From: Orrella dioscoreae
Lineage (GTDB): Bacteria; Pseudomonadota; Gammaproteobacteria; Burkholderiales; Burkholderiaceae_B
Reading direction: 5' to 3'
DNA length: 64,000 nucleotides
NCBI RefSeq assembly: GCF_900089455.2
Contig: NZ_LT907988.1
Location: 2,852,001 to 2,916,000, forward strand
Part shown: in pieces, positions 55,066-63,758 of the stretch
How the letters are laid out: every line of letters starts with the position of its first letter
How positions within the stretch are numbered: the first letter of the stretch is position 1
Translations under genes and position numbers: made by a program
Notes under the pieces: model-generated
Database searches by the model: none
What the model was told of the DNA's origin: nothing
What the model saw: only the letters and a program-made list of their open reading frames with translations

Positions 55066-56504
55066 AATCGCCTCGCCTCCTTCACGGGTTGCGCCCAGGC
55101 ATGAAAGAGATCCAACATCTCTGGATCGGCTTGCTGAATTCTCTGAAAAAAGAAATCAAAGAGCCAGATATGCCGTTGGCAGTGTTCGGTTGAAGCAGGA
55201 GGAGCATCCATGCGACCAAATTGTGCTTGAGCATCTATTGGATTTGGCGCACAGAAGTTTTGGTATGCACAAGCATGACAATCAGGCATTTCGGCGACCA
55301 AACTAGAAGAAATCAGAGCCTGCTGCACTACCGATTTTTGCAGTACGGACATCGGGGTTCCTATCTTTCCAAGCCGCAGGGACACATCGCCGGTTTCGGC
55401 CAACATCCTTGCCTCATCACTCGGATAGACATAACCATCGTAGTTGTACACAAGGACGCTCTGCCCTGCGCCGGTTGGACTCTGGAGGTCCACGTAGCCG
55501 GTGTCAAATGGAGACAGTATCTTGTTCAGGATGATGGATGCATAGACCTCTCGCAACGGAACCCCTCGCTTATTCCAGTAGATGATGCGCGAGAAGGCCT
55601 TGGCATAAAACTGCTGAAACTCAATCACCTCATAACCCAGCAAGGCCTGATTTCTTTTTGCGAAACCATACGTACTCAAAGGCCGCAGAAAAATATCCTC
55701 AAAGCCCAAATTTACGTACTCGTCGACGATGGCCTCAGGAAAAGAAAGAGATGCCTTGGTCGTTGTCATCAACGCCGAAACTGCATCAAACCCCAGGTAT
55801 TCGCGCGCCAGTCCGATCCCCCGTACCGTACGCTCGTATGCATCCCGGCCCGGCACAGGTCGATTGCGATTGTGCAACGAGGACGGCCCATCAATGCTCG
55901 TCGACAGCAAGACGTGATGCTCTCGCAAAAATGCGCAAATCTCTTTATCGAGCTGATGCAACGTCGACGCGATGACGAATCGTATTGAACGTTGATGCAC
56001 GCGATTCAGTTCTTTAATTCGTATGATCGCAGCCTTTACCAAGTCAAATCTCAATAAAGGGTCACCACCTTGAAACTCGACAGTCAGTGCACGAGCGTTG
56101 CTCTGAAAAATGGACTCACATACCGAAAGAAGATCCTCTTTTGTTATCGTGTGGCCCGTATCTAGGAGTGAACGACTGACTTGGCAATATTGACAAGAGT
56201 GAGCGCATTGCAAAGTTGGGACGACAATATGAAGGCTCGGCCCTTCATGCAACGTTCCATGGCGCGCTGCCTGACGAGACAACAGCAGACTTTCGCTCCC
56301 TAGCGCGGTGACAGCTTTTGTGAATTGACGCGCCTTCAATTTCGCCTGCAATCCAAGCGGCAACTCTGAAACGCGGCCTTCCCTCAAAGCGAGAAGATCT
56401 GTTTCTTCAAGGAAAAGATAGTCTCCCGAAGCACTGACCGCTAAAGACTTAGCACCGATCCGCCGGCTCCAGTGTGGCTGCACTTCAATGGGATAGGCCT
56501 CCAT
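55053..56504 (-). CDS. hxsB: His-Xaa-Ser system radical SAM maturase HxsB
   Basis: A 483-residue radical SAM/SPASM-like enzyme. CAHSCQYC gives the [4Fe-4S] motif, VEFQGGDPLLRFDLV the SAM-binding segment, and C-terminal cysteines (CHACAYQNFCAPNP and a later EHCQRH) the auxiliary cluster region. It is the first gene of the hxsBCA operon; GGAGGAGG lies before the ATG. Family members occur with HxsA, HxsC and HxsD; no hxsD frame is seen upstream, where a TetR gene begins 175 bases away. Confidence 0.9.
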   Translation of the reverse strand: MEAYPIEVQPHWSRRIGAKSLAVSASGDYLFLEETDLLALREGRVSELPLGLQAKLKARQFTKAVTALGSESLLLSRQAARHGTLHEGPSLHIVVPTLQCAHSCQYCQVSRSLLDTGHTITKEDLLSVCESIFQSNARALTVEFQGGDPLLRFDLVKAAIIRIKELNRVHQRSIRFVIASTLHQLDKEICAFLREHHVLLSTSIDGPSSLHNRNRPVPGRDAYERTVRGIGLAREYLGFDAVSALMTTTKASLSFPEAIVDEYVNLGFEDIFLRPLSTYGFAKRNQALLGYEVIEFQQFYAKAFSRIIYWNKRGVPLREVYASIILNKILSPFDTGYVDLQSPTGAGQSVLVYNYDGYVYPSDEARMLAETGDVSLRLGKIGTPMSVLQKSVVQQALISSSLVAEMPDCHACAYQNFCAPNPIDAQAQFGRMDAPPASTEHCQRHIWLFDFFFQRIQQADPEMLDLFHAWAQPVKEARRLCDV

Positions 56505-56679
56505 GTAGCCCTCCTCCGGAAAGGCTGCGATGACGAAAACAACTCAAAAACAAAAGAAAAATATTGTCACACAAGGCTTGAGTGTCGTCCTTTGGCATTA
56601 ACCCTTCTTCGACCTCATTTGTTGTTTCTACGCGTCTACTTCGAGTTGGATTGACCTAGGTTTTGCCTATGCTTTGCCC

Positions 56680-57297
56680 TCAATGCGCGCGGGCGTAGTA
56701 CCCCAGGAACATCGCCACCGCCGAGTCCGCCACCTGCTTGCGCTCGGCCTCGCCCAGCGGGGCCTGGCCGAAGGTCACTTGCGGCCAGAAAGCGAAGCCC
56801 TTCACCAGCCCTTGCAGTTGATGGCCCGCGAACTCCGGATCGACCGCTTTCAGGCGCCCATCCGCAATGGCCGCGCGGATCCAGGCCGTCACGCCCGTTT
56901 CCTGTTCCCCCATGCGGCACACGATGGCCTGCGCCCGCTCGGGCGAATGGATGATCTCGGCCAGGGCCACGCGCGCCAGGTCGATGAAACTCGGATCGCC
57001 CAGCAAGGCCAGCTTCTGCATCAGCAGCCGGCGCAGTTGCTCGTCCAGCGGCGCATCGGCGCGGTATGCCAGGTCCACGCTGGCCGCCAGGCTCTCCCAC
57101 AGCCGTTCCAGCATCAGGCCGAACAACGCTTCCTTGCTGGGAAAGTGGTTGTAGACCGTGCGCTTGGACACGCCGGCCGCCGCCGCGATGCGGTCCATGC
57201 TGGTGGCCTCGTAGCCCGCGCTGCGGAACTCCTCCACGGCGGCGCGCACGATGGCTTCGCGTTTGCGGTCGGTCAGGCGTTGGGGGGCTTGGGGCAT
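56680..57297 (-). CDS. TetR/AcrR family regulator
   Basis: A 205-residue regulator with the HTH REAIVRAAVEEFRSAGYEATSMDRIAAAAGVSKRTVYNHFPSKEALFGLML and a helical ligand domain of the TetR_C AcrR type (QLQGLVKGFAFWPQVTFGQ). It is divergent from a metallo-beta-lactamase-fold gene 106 bases away; two copies of a palindrome lie between. The ATG at 57297 is preferred to a TTG at 57303. GC returns to genome level here, marking the right edge of the hxs island. Confidence 0.87.
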   Translation of the reverse strand: MPQAPQRLTDRKREAIVRAAVEEFRSAGYEATSMDRIAAAAGVSKRTVYNHFPSKEALFGLMLERLWESLAASVDLAYRADAPLDEQLRRLLMQKLALLGDPSFIDLARVALAEIIHSPERAQAIVCRMGEQETGVTAWIRAAIADGRLKAVDPEFAGHQLQGLVKGFAFWPQVTFGQAPLGEAERKQVADSAVAMFLGYYARAH

Positions 57298-57330
57298 GGA
57301 CAAGGCACGTGAAAAGGCAGAGGAAAATTT

Positions 57331-57381
57331 TACACCGCACAGTGTACTTTTTCGAAAACGGAAACTACACTGTGCAGTGTA
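57331..57381. promoter_or_regulatory. Duplicated TetR operator before the MBL gene
   Basis: TACACCGCACAGTGTA (57331-57346) and TACACTGTGCAGTGTA (57366-57381) are near-identical 16-base inverted repeats; the second has perfect seven-base arms. Their centres are 35 bases apart. They lie between the divergent TetR and MBL genes and are probably bound by that TetR protein. Confidence 0.75.
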
Positions 57382-57403
57382 TTTTTCAATCGCCCACCTT
57401 TCG

Positions 57404-58474
57404 ATGAAGCGCTACGCCATCGTTCTCCTGTCAGGAATCCTCGCCGTGACCGCTCTCTGCTGCATCGCCCGCGACAAAGCCCCCAGCCACGCCGACTCGC
57501 CGCAACAGCGTGACGGCCGCTTCCACAACGCCAAGCCGCGCCCGCCCATGGGCTTCTGGAAGACCGCGAAGATCATGGGAAGCTTCCTGCTGGGCAAGCC
57601 CGCGAACACCGTGCCGGACCAGGCCATTCCCGTGCGCACCCTGACCCGCGCGCAGCTGGACGCCGCGCCCGATCGCAGCCTGTACCGCCTGGGACACTCC
57701 ACCCTGCTGCTGAAACTGCGCGGCAAATTCTGGCTGACCGACCCGGTCTTCTCGGAACGCGCCTCGCCCGTGCAATGGGCCGGGCCCAAGCGCTTCCACG
57801 CGCCGCCCATCGCCATCGAAGACCTGCCGCCGATAGCCGGCGTCATCCTGTCGCACAATCACTACGACCACCTGGACCACGCCGCCGTGCTTGCGCTGGC
57901 CGACAAGACCGCGCGCTTCATCGCGCCGCTGGGCGTCGGTGACCAACTGGTCGCGTGGGGCATCGACACGGTCAAGATCACGCAGCTGGATTGGTGGGAA
58001 TCCACCACGGTCGACGGCCTGCGCCTGACGGCCACGCCCGCCCAGCACTTCTCGGGCCGCGGCCTGACCGACAGCGACCGCAGCCTGTGGGCGTCATGGG
58101 TCATCCAGGACGACGACCTGAAGGTGTTCTTCAGCGGGGACACCGGCTACTTCGACGGCTTCAAGGCGATCGGCGACAAGCTCGGCCCCTTCGACATCAC
58201 GCTGATGGAAACCGGCGCCTATGACCCGCGCTGGGCCTTCGTGCACATGCAGCCCGAAGAGACGCTGCAGGCGCACCAGGACCTGCGCGGCGGCTGGTTG
58301 CTGCCCATCCACAACGGCACCTTCGACCTGGCCATGCATGGCTGGTCGGAACCCTTCGAACGCATCACAGGACTGGCGGGGGAACAAGGCGTGCCGATCA
58401 CCACGCCGGAAATGGGCGAGCGCGTGGACTTGCGCGCGCCGCATGCCGGCTCGGCGTGGTGGCGCAAGGACTGA
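57404..58474 (+). CDS. Metallo-beta-lactamase fold hydrolase (UlaG/NAPE-PLD-like)
   Basis: A 356-residue protein with an N-terminal hydrophobic segment ending LCCIARD, possibly a lipoprotein or signal sequence. The MBL core has HNHYDHLD (metal binding), HSTLLLKLRGKFWLTDPVFSERAS, FSGDTGYFDGF and LPIHNGTFDLAMHGW. It should be a zinc-dependent hydrolase of phospholipid- or lactone-like substrates. It is divergent from a TetR repressor and probably inducible. The following gene is convergent and ends only 3 bases away. Confidence 0.87.
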   Translation: MKRYAIVLLSGILAVTALCCIARDKAPSHADSPQQRDGRFHNAKPRPPMGFWKTAKIMGSFLLGKPANTVPDQAIPVRTLTRAQLDAAPDRSLYRLGHSTLLLKLRGKFWLTDPVFSERASPVQWAGPKRFHAPPIAIEDLPPIAGVILSHNHYDHLDHAAVLALADKTARFIAPLGVGDQLVAWGIDTVKITQLDWWESTTVDGLRLTATPAQHFSGRGLTDSDRSLWASWVIQDDDLKVFFSGDTGYFDGFKAIGDKLGPFDITLMETGAYDPRWAFVHMQPEETLQAHQDLRGGWLLPIHNGTFDLAMHGWSEPFERITGLAGEQGVPITTPEMGERVDLRAPHAGSAWWRKD

Positions 58475-58477
58475 CGC

Positions 58478-59089
58478 TCAGGCGCAGCCCTCGACGTAGG
58501 CCAGCACCGGCATCAGGCCGACGTGGATCAGCTTGACCTTGCCGTCGGCGCCGATCTCGAAGCGCACGCCCGCGCTGCTGGGCGAGGCGTCGGGCGAGGT
58601 CAGGTATTTGGCGGGCGGGGATTCGTATTTGTGCAGGTCCTGGGTCAGGGCCGGGAATTTGACGCTGACCGACTGCTCCGTCGCGCCGATGCCCAGGCCG
58701 TCGAACGTGAGACTGGAACGCTGGCCCAGCGTGATGCGCTGGACCGTGTTGTCGATGACGATGGCATAGGCGCCGGGATACTGCGGCGAGCTGGCGGTGC
58801 GGCAGACGTCGCTGGCTTGCGCGCCGCGCTCAGCCCAGGTGCTGGAGTTGGGAACGGGCTGGCCGATGCGCAGGTCGCCCAGGCCGTCCAGCCGCAGAGT
58901 GTTCGATGTTGCGGTGTTGGTGGCCTGGGCCGGGGCCGTGCCCGCGCTGGGCGTCGTGGCCAGCACCGCGCTGTCTGCGCGTGGGGCTGGATCAGGAGAT
59001 GAACACGCGCTCAGCATCAACACCAGGGGCAGTGCTGACAGGCAAGTCGCGCGGCGGCCGACGACGCGCTTGAAATTCGCAAGGGACAT
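58478..59089 (-). CDS. Lipoprotein of unknown function
   Basis: A 203-residue protein with a lipobox (LMLSAC near residue 29) and an alanine/threonine-rich linker to about residue 65. The mature domain has LGDLRIGQPVPNSSTWAERGAQASDVCRTASSPQYPGAYAIVIDNTVQRITLG, likely beta-rich with a disulfide pair. No family is recognised. It converges with the MBL gene. Its stop is three bases beyond that of the MBL gene. Confidence 0.7.
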   Translation of the reverse strand: MSLANFKRVVGRRATCLSALPLVLMLSACSSPDPAPRADSAVLATTPSAGTAPAQATNTATSNTLRLDGLGDLRIGQPVPNSSTWAERGAQASDVCRTASSPQYPGAYAIVIDNTVQRITLGQRSSLTFDGLGIGATEQSVSVKFPALTQDLHKYESPPAKYLTSPDASPSSAGVRFEIGADGKVKLIHVGLMPVLAYVEGCA

Positions 59090-59270
59090 GGCTTCGCTCC
59101 TGCGTTGATCGAGTAGATGGCCATCTTATCGTGGCAGACAGCGCTGCTTTGCGGCCATCCCGCTTGCAGTGGCAAGTGAGCGTCTCGAAATGTGAAGCCA
59201 GGCATGCCTTAACATCCAGGGTTCAGAAAGGTGTGACGAATGAGACCCCTGGCTTTGGAGGCTTGACCGC

Positions 59271-59471
59271 ATGACTGACACCGCCCCCGGCGCCCTCACC
59301 CAGACTGCGCCGCAGTGCTGCCCCAAAGCGCGCCTCAACCAGCTCCCCGATGACGAACTGCTGGCATATCAGCACACGGGTTGCTTGCCTCTGGTTCATG
59401 CGCACCGCTACTCAGTGGGAAATTGGGCCGATCTGGTGGGCCGCAGGGCTGGCATCACAGCAGCGGCGTGA
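59271..59471 (+). CDS. Small protein resembling the C-terminus of SapC
   Basis: A 66-residue frame with TGGAGG ten to twelve bases before the ATG. The segment LPDDELLAYQHTGCLPLVHAHRYSVGNWADLV recalls the C-terminal end of SapC-like proteins (a leucine/histidine patch ending in a GNW/NL motif). It could be a small stand-alone protein or a remnant of a longer gene. It precedes the S41-like gene by 20 bases and may share its transcript. The assignment is tentative. Confidence 0.45.
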   Translation: MTDTAPGALTQTAPQCCPKARLNQLPDDELLAYQHTGCLPLVHAHRYSVGNWADLVGRRAGITAAA

Positions 59472-59491
59472 GTGGTCCGCACACGTCCTCG

Positions 59492-60838
59492 ATGAGCCGC
59501 CATCGCATCCTGGCCCTGCTGGCCGCCCTCACGATTCCGTTTGCAGCCTGGGCAGGCCCACGCGAAGACATCGAGGAAACCCTGACCGCAGCCGTCGTGC
59601 AGATCCAGTCGCACTACGTCGATGCGGTCAGCACCCGCCAGGTGACACTCGCCGGCCTGCGCAGTCTTGCGCCACTGTTGCAGCCCGCAGCCCTGCAACT
59701 GGCAATCAGGACCCAGGAAAAAGCCAAAGGCGTCACGCCCCAAGTCCGCGTCCTGACCGACACGCTCATGCGCGTCCCAGACAGCGAACGCGAGGCTGCG
59801 CTGAAGGCAGCGTTGCGCGGCATGCTGGCCGGGCTGGATACCCACAGCCGGCTGGTCGCGCCGGCCGAATTCAAACCACCGCCTGCTTCCGTGGGTCTTG
59901 AACTGCAGATGACGCAAGGCCGCCTCACCGTCGTACGGGCATTGCCCGGCGGCCCGGCCGAGCAGGCGGGACTGCGAGGCGGCGATGTGATCGTGGCTGT
60001 GGACGAGACCCTGACCGACGGCATGCGGCTGGCTGAGGCCGTGACCCTCTTGCGTGGCGAAGTCGGAACGCCGGTGATATTGAAGGTGCAGCGCATCGGC
60101 GAGTCCACAACGCTGAAAATGACATTGGTGCGCGCTCCTCTGCCCGCCCCGCCCTCGGTGTCGTGGGAACGCGAGGGTGGTATCGCGGTGATTCGGATCG
60201 CCGCCTTCAACCAGCGCACGGCGGCGGACTTCAGTGCTGCATTGAATGCCGCCGCGGATCAGGTAAGTGTGCCGCTGCAAGGGCTTGTGCTGGATCTGCG
60301 TGGTAATGCTGGTGGCTTGCTGAATGTGGCTGAACAGGTGGGTGGCCTGCTGCTGCCCTCCGGGACCTTGATCGGTAGCTTACGCGGGCGGTCGGCGCAG
60401 AATGCGCGGCGGCTCGTGGCCAGGGGTGGAGAGATCGTGCCTGGATTACGGATGAGCGTGCTGGTGGATGGGCGCACTGGGGCTGGCGCGGAGCTGGTTG
60501 CCGGGGCGTTGCAGGATCATGGGCGGGCGTTGTTGATTGGGGAACGGACGGCTGGCGCAGGGACGGTGCAGACGGTGCTGCCCTTGCCGCGGGAGGAAGG
60601 CGGGTTGTTGTTGACCAGTGCGCGGATGGTTCGTGCCACGGGTGCGGGGGTTGAAGAAGATGGGGTGGTGCCTGATGTCGTGCATGCCGCTGGGACTAGG
60701 CAGTTAGTGGTGCGTGATGATTTGCTTGCGGGGTTTGATAAGGCGTTGGCCTGGAGGATTCAGGCTGCTGTGGCGCAAGCTGGGGCTGAGGCGGATGTGG
60801 TGAGGGTGGCAGCGATGGCGGCGATGCGCCGCGATTGA
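59492..60838 (+). CDS. S41 (CtpA-like) protease-fold protein lacking catalytic residues
   Basis: A 448-residue exported protein with a signal peptide (1-22), a helical region, a PDZ domain (about 135-210; LGLELQMTQGRLTVVRALPGGPAEQAGLRGGDVIVAVD) and an S41 domain (about 220-400; LQGLVLDLRGNAGGLLNVAEQVGGLLLPSG). The catalytic serine region that reads SASASE in CtpA is TGAGAE here, and the lysine of TFGKG is replaced in TAGAG. So both members of the Ser-Lys dyad seem lost, and it may be a pseudoprotease. A strong terminator follows. The 3' third is rich in GGG and TTG codons. Confidence 0.8.
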   Translation: MSRHRILALLAALTIPFAAWAGPREDIEETLTAAVVQIQSHYVDAVSTRQVTLAGLRSLAPLLQPAALQLAIRTQEKAKGVTPQVRVLTDTLMRVPDSEREAALKAALRGMLAGLDTHSRLVAPAEFKPPPASVGLELQMTQGRLTVVRALPGGPAEQAGLRGGDVIVAVDETLTDGMRLAEAVTLLRGEVGTPVILKVQRIGESTTLKMTLVRAPLPAPPSVSWEREGGIAVIRIAAFNQRTAADFSAALNAAADQVSVPLQGLVLDLRGNAGGLLNVAEQVGGLLLPSGTLIGSLRGRSAQNARRLVARGGEIVPGLRMSVLVDGRTGAGAELVAGALQDHGRALLIGERTAGAGTVQTVLPLPREEGGLLLTSARMVRATGAGVEEDGVVPDVVHAAGTRQLVVRDDLLAGFDKALAWRIQAAVAQAGAEADVVRVAAMAAMRRD

Positions 60839-60866
60839 CGGAAGGGGGAGACGCGGCACGAAAAAC

Positions 60867-60895
60867 AACAAAGGCGCTTCTGCGCCTTTGTTTTT
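60867..60895 (+). terminator. Intrinsic terminator after the S41-like gene
   Basis: AACAAAGGCGC pairs perfectly with GCGCCTTTGTT over a TTCT loop and ends in a T-tract. The preceding A-run means it could also work on the other strand. Confidence 0.9.
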
Positions 60896-60906
60896 ACTTA
60901 TGGGGA

Positions 60907-61116
60907 TCACTCCCACTCTGTCATCAACGGGCCTCGTAAGCCCATGTGATTAAATGGATTTTTCTGATCGCCACAAACCATACCGTCGCCATCTACCGTC
61001 AAAATCACGCGCTTAATGCTGGTGCGGGTGATGGAGCTCTTTTGCGAGGCGTCGATTCTTTCGGGCTCATAGTCAATCAATTTGCATCTTAGCGCAGCGT
61101 AGATTGCCTGAGACAA
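60907..61116 (-). CDS. Small hypothetical protein downstream of hipA
   Basis: A 69-residue frame on the hipA strand, 21 bases after the hipA stop; the only available start is TTG at 61116, so the real gene may be shorter. The product MSQAIYAALRCKLIDYEPERIDASQKSS... has a charged, beta-like pattern with VILTVDGDGMVCGD. No family is recognised. It lies in lower-GC sequence and ends near the bidirectional terminator. It may be an extra component of the module, or non-coding. Confidence 0.3.
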   Translation of the reverse strand: MSQAIYAALRCKLIDYEPERIDASQKSSITRTSIKRVILTVDGDGMVCGDQKNPFNHMGLRGPLMTEWE

Positions 61117-61137
61117 CTTGGTTCAACCATCAAACGG

Positions 61138-62442
61138 CTACACCGCGATTTCTCGACGCATGCCTCGATGCAATTTGGCTGCCGTAGACTCCGGGACACC
61201 GGCTTGATCCGCATAGCGCATCCAGTCTTCGACACGCTGATGGATGTCGGCCACGATGTCTCGCGCCTTCTTCGGCTTCATGCCGCAGAAGGCACCGAAC
61301 GCAACCAGATCATCTATTTCGAAGTGATCGCGTTTGCCGTTGAGGCTCATCTGATGCTGGTGCGTCCAACTGCCTCCCGGGTTGTAGGCATAACTCACAT
61401 CGAATGCTGGCGAGAGTCGCCACTCGCCGCGGCGGTTCATCAGGAACGCAATGTTCTTGACGTGGTCGTCCTGGTTGCGGATCAGTACGTTCAACACCGC
61501 CCGCCGGAACTGCTGTTCGATGTCCAAGGCAGGTAGACCGAGGCGGCGGATCGTCTCCACCGCTTGCTCATAGGAATAGGCACCCGCCGCGTTGAAGTCG
61601 AAATGACGCATGGCTGCCAAGGATTGCATATGCAGCTTACGGCCTGCCGCATCACGGTCGAACCTGCGCGTCATGAAATGCGCGCGTCCACCTTCGCGAT
61701 GGATCCGGCTCTGGCTCATGTCGATGCCGGCATCGACCGCCAACAGATAGCAGGCGTATTCGATCAGCCCGAAGCCTTGCGGGTCAGCCAGTTCCTTGTC
61801 GCGATTGTCGGCGATGCCGTCGAACTTCATCAGCCAGTAGGTGAAGCCCTCACCTGCCTTGACCTGGCCCGAGCGAAATTCCCCGGTCTTTTCGTTCCAG
61901 GCCAGCACCGCCTTGGCGCGTGCCCCGCCCGCAGAAGTCCCCACCCGCAGGATGTCTTCCAGCGCCTCCCGGTCGTCCTCGCCATGCAACGCGCCGGCAA
62001 GCCGTTCGCGATGGCTGAGCACGTCATTGGCCAGCCGGGTGAGCGCATCGATCTCGACCTTGCGTGACCGTCGCCCCCCCGCCCCAAGAGACGGATGGAA
62101 CTCCAACGCCCCCATGCCCCGCGTGCCGATGTAGCACAACCGTTCCACCGGGTTGAAGCTGCTGGCTGCCCTGCCCTGCGTCACCAGCCACGCATCTATC
62201 AGGGCATTGCCGAACTTGTCCGGCAATGAGTCGGCCAGCAAACCAGGCAAGCCCTTGAATGCCTCTCGCGGCAAGCCGGGGAATTCGTAAGGATCGGACC
62301 CGAGCGGCATCGTCAACGGCGCCAGCTCGATCCGGCTTTGCGCAAAGTCGGGCATGTACTGGAACACCGCCAGTTGGCGATCTTCCAGCCAGCTCACTGC
62401 GCCAATCTCCTTACCCCACAGGCGGACGGTGGCATTGGTCAC
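61138..62442 (-). CDS. hipA: HipA family toxin kinase
   Basis: A 434-residue Ser/Thr kinase of the HipA fold. The N-terminal HipA_N part (about 1-130) contains LPGLLADSLPDKFGNALI; the kinase core has GTSAGGARAKAVLAW (G-loop with the regulatory serine region), VLIRNQDDHVKNIAFL (catalytic loop) and LSPAFDVSYAYNP (metal aspartate). HipA toxins phosphorylate glutamyl-tRNA synthetase and cause persistence. It starts with GTG inside hipB (GTGA overlap). Three operators lie upstream of hipB. Confidence 0.92.
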   Translation of the reverse strand: MTNATVRLWGKEIGAVSWLEDRQLAVFQYMPDFAQSRIELAPLTMPLGSDPYEFPGLPREAFKGLPGLLADSLPDKFGNALIDAWLVTQGRAASSFNPVERLCYIGTRGMGALEFHPSLGAGGRRSRKVEIDALTRLANDVLSHRERLAGALHGEDDREALEDILRVGTSAGGARAKAVLAWNEKTGEFRSGQVKAGEGFTYWLMKFDGIADNRDKELADPQGFGLIEYACYLLAVDAGIDMSQSRIHREGGRAHFMTRRFDRDAAGRKLHMQSLAAMRHFDFNAAGAYSYEQAVETIRRLGLPALDIEQQFRRAVLNVLIRNQDDHVKNIAFLMNRRGEWRLSPAFDVSYAYNPGGSWTHQHQMSLNGKRDHFEIDDLVAFGAFCGMKPKKARDIVADIHQRVEDWMRYADQAGVPESTAAKLHRGMRREIAV

Positions 62443-62801
62443 GCGTCGTCCTCCTCACCCCAGGCCCAGTCCGTGGCCTTGGCCGTCGTTGTGCTCTGCT
62501 CACGTGCACGGCGGCGTTCGCGATCACCATGGCGAACACGTTCGACCGGCCGGACATCCGGGTCTGGCAGGCATTCAAGCAATCGCCCTTCCAGCCCCAG
62601 TACGCTCAACACCCGCAGCAACGTCTCCAGCGAGGTGTTCTCACCCGCTTCTAGACGTTTGATGCTGCTGATGGAAGCCCCCGACTCGCGCGCCACATGC
62701 GCCTGGGTCAGGTTCCTGCTCAGGCGCAACTTGGCAACCCGCGACCCCAAGGAATGCAGACTCTCTGCCAATGTAGAAGGCGAATTCCCGTAATATTCCA
62801 T
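62439..62801 (-). CDS. hipB: HipB-type Xre antitoxin
   Basis: A 120-residue protein with an Xre HTH (LGSRVAKLRLSRNLTQAHVARESGASISSIKRLEAGENTSLETLLRVLSVLG, about 18-70) and a charged C-terminal tail that should clasp HipA. The ATG at 62801 (MEYYG) is preferred, with an alternative at 62831. It overlaps hipA by four bases and represses the operon with it. The AT-rich palindrome array upstream (62836-62928) fits HipB autoregulation. Confidence 0.9.
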   Translation of the reverse strand: MEYYGNSPSTLAESLHSLGSRVAKLRLSRNLTQAHVARESGASISSIKRLEAGENTSLETLLRVLSVLGLEGRLLECLPDPDVRPVERVRHGDRERRRAREQSTTTAKATDWAWGEEDDA

Positions 62802-62835
62802 ATGTGGAACCATATCACGTACAAACGTCAATAGT

Positions 62836-62928
62836 AGCTCTCATAAGAGCTTTTTAAGGATAAAAAATTTAGCCTCATATAAGAGCGATAAAATGCAATA
62901 ATCGAGCTTTATAGCTCATATATGAGCT
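62836..62928. promoter_or_regulatory. Operator array upstream of hipBA
   Basis: Three palindromes share an AGCT-flanked, A/T-centred design. AGCTCT-CATA-AGAGCT occupies 62836-62851. An imperfect AGC-CTCATATAAGAGC lies at 62871-62886. A perfect AGCTCATATATGAGCT occupies 62913-62928. The spacings are 35 and 42 bases. Cooperative HipB binding and repression of hipBA is likely. Confidence 0.7.
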
Positions 62929-63056
62929 TCAGTTCCACTCCGGCAAGAGTGCCTCTCACGGCGTCAGACAACAGCCCTACCGACTGATCGACGATTAGCG
63001 CCGGCGCCCGCTGAAACAGGCTTTCCCCGGCTCTACCTGGCAGTGATGCCCGGACT

Positions 63057-63548
63057 TCATGCCCACAACGTCCGACGGTGCAGGGACAACGATCCGGCCA
63101 GCTTCGCCACGTTGCGCCAGACCTGCTTTGGGGGCTGGTGTGTATGCGAGGCAGTCTCCTCCACAGCCATCACGACGACAGGCACGGGCGCCTCATCCAG
63201 CAAATGCGTCAGGTGCGGAGCAAATGAAGCAGGCACTTCACCGCTCGCCAGGGCCTGCTCCAGCGTCTCGGGCGCCAGTTCTTGCGCATAGCTGACACTA
63301 GCGGTCTTGGCCGCCATCCACAGGCCGCGCTTCTTCCGCCGCGCTTGGGTATCCAGCTTAGGACTGTCCAGGCCCAGAACAGCCATGACCTGACCCACCC
63401 GGTTGACACCCAGATCGCTCAGGGTGCCGTTCTCCAGGCCGACCAGGGTCTGACGAGACAGGCCGCTCAGGTGCGCCAACTGCGCTTGGGACAGGCCCAG
63501 CTCAGAGCGCCGGGTCCGCACGGCATGGCCGATATCGATTAGGTTCAT
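63057..63548 (-). CDS. Xre family helix-turn-helix protein (HipB-like)
   Basis: A 163-residue protein. The N-terminal HTH reads IGHAVRTRRSELGLSQAQLAHLSGLSRQTLVGLENGTLSDLGVNRVGQVMAVLGL. The longer C-terminal half, rich in alanine and ending NVAKLAGSLSLHRRTLWA, is unlike HipB. No toxin gene follows. It lies 128 bases upstream of the hipBA operator array on the same strand and may regulate that module or be an orphan antitoxin. The ATG at 63548 is preferred to 63560. Confidence 0.75.
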   Translation of the reverse strand: MNLIDIGHAVRTRRSELGLSQAQLAHLSGLSRQTLVGLENGTLSDLGVNRVGQVMAVLGLDSPKLDTQARRKKRGLWMAAKTASVSYAQELAPETLEQALASGEVPASFAPHLTHLLDEAPVPVVVMAVEETASHTHQPPKQVWRNVAKLAGSLSLHRRTLWA

Positions 63549-63758
63549 GGCGGATAGCAAGCGGATAAAGTGTCTGATATTTTTTACATATTACTTCTGC
63601 CTGCCAGGGCCTGCAAGAACTGGATCCGACGGCCGCGGATCTACCTCCCGTGCCGCCATGGCCCTTACTCGCCGAAATGTCTGGCAACTAGAGCTAATAT
63701 CGTGGCAGGACGTAACAGTGCGTAATGCGCGTTACAGCGGGGTACCACAGGGGATTCC

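Noticed and set aside
53300-56680. Insertion sequence or integrase around the hxs island
   Set aside because: No transposase, integrase or flanking direct repeats were found; only base composition points to transfer.
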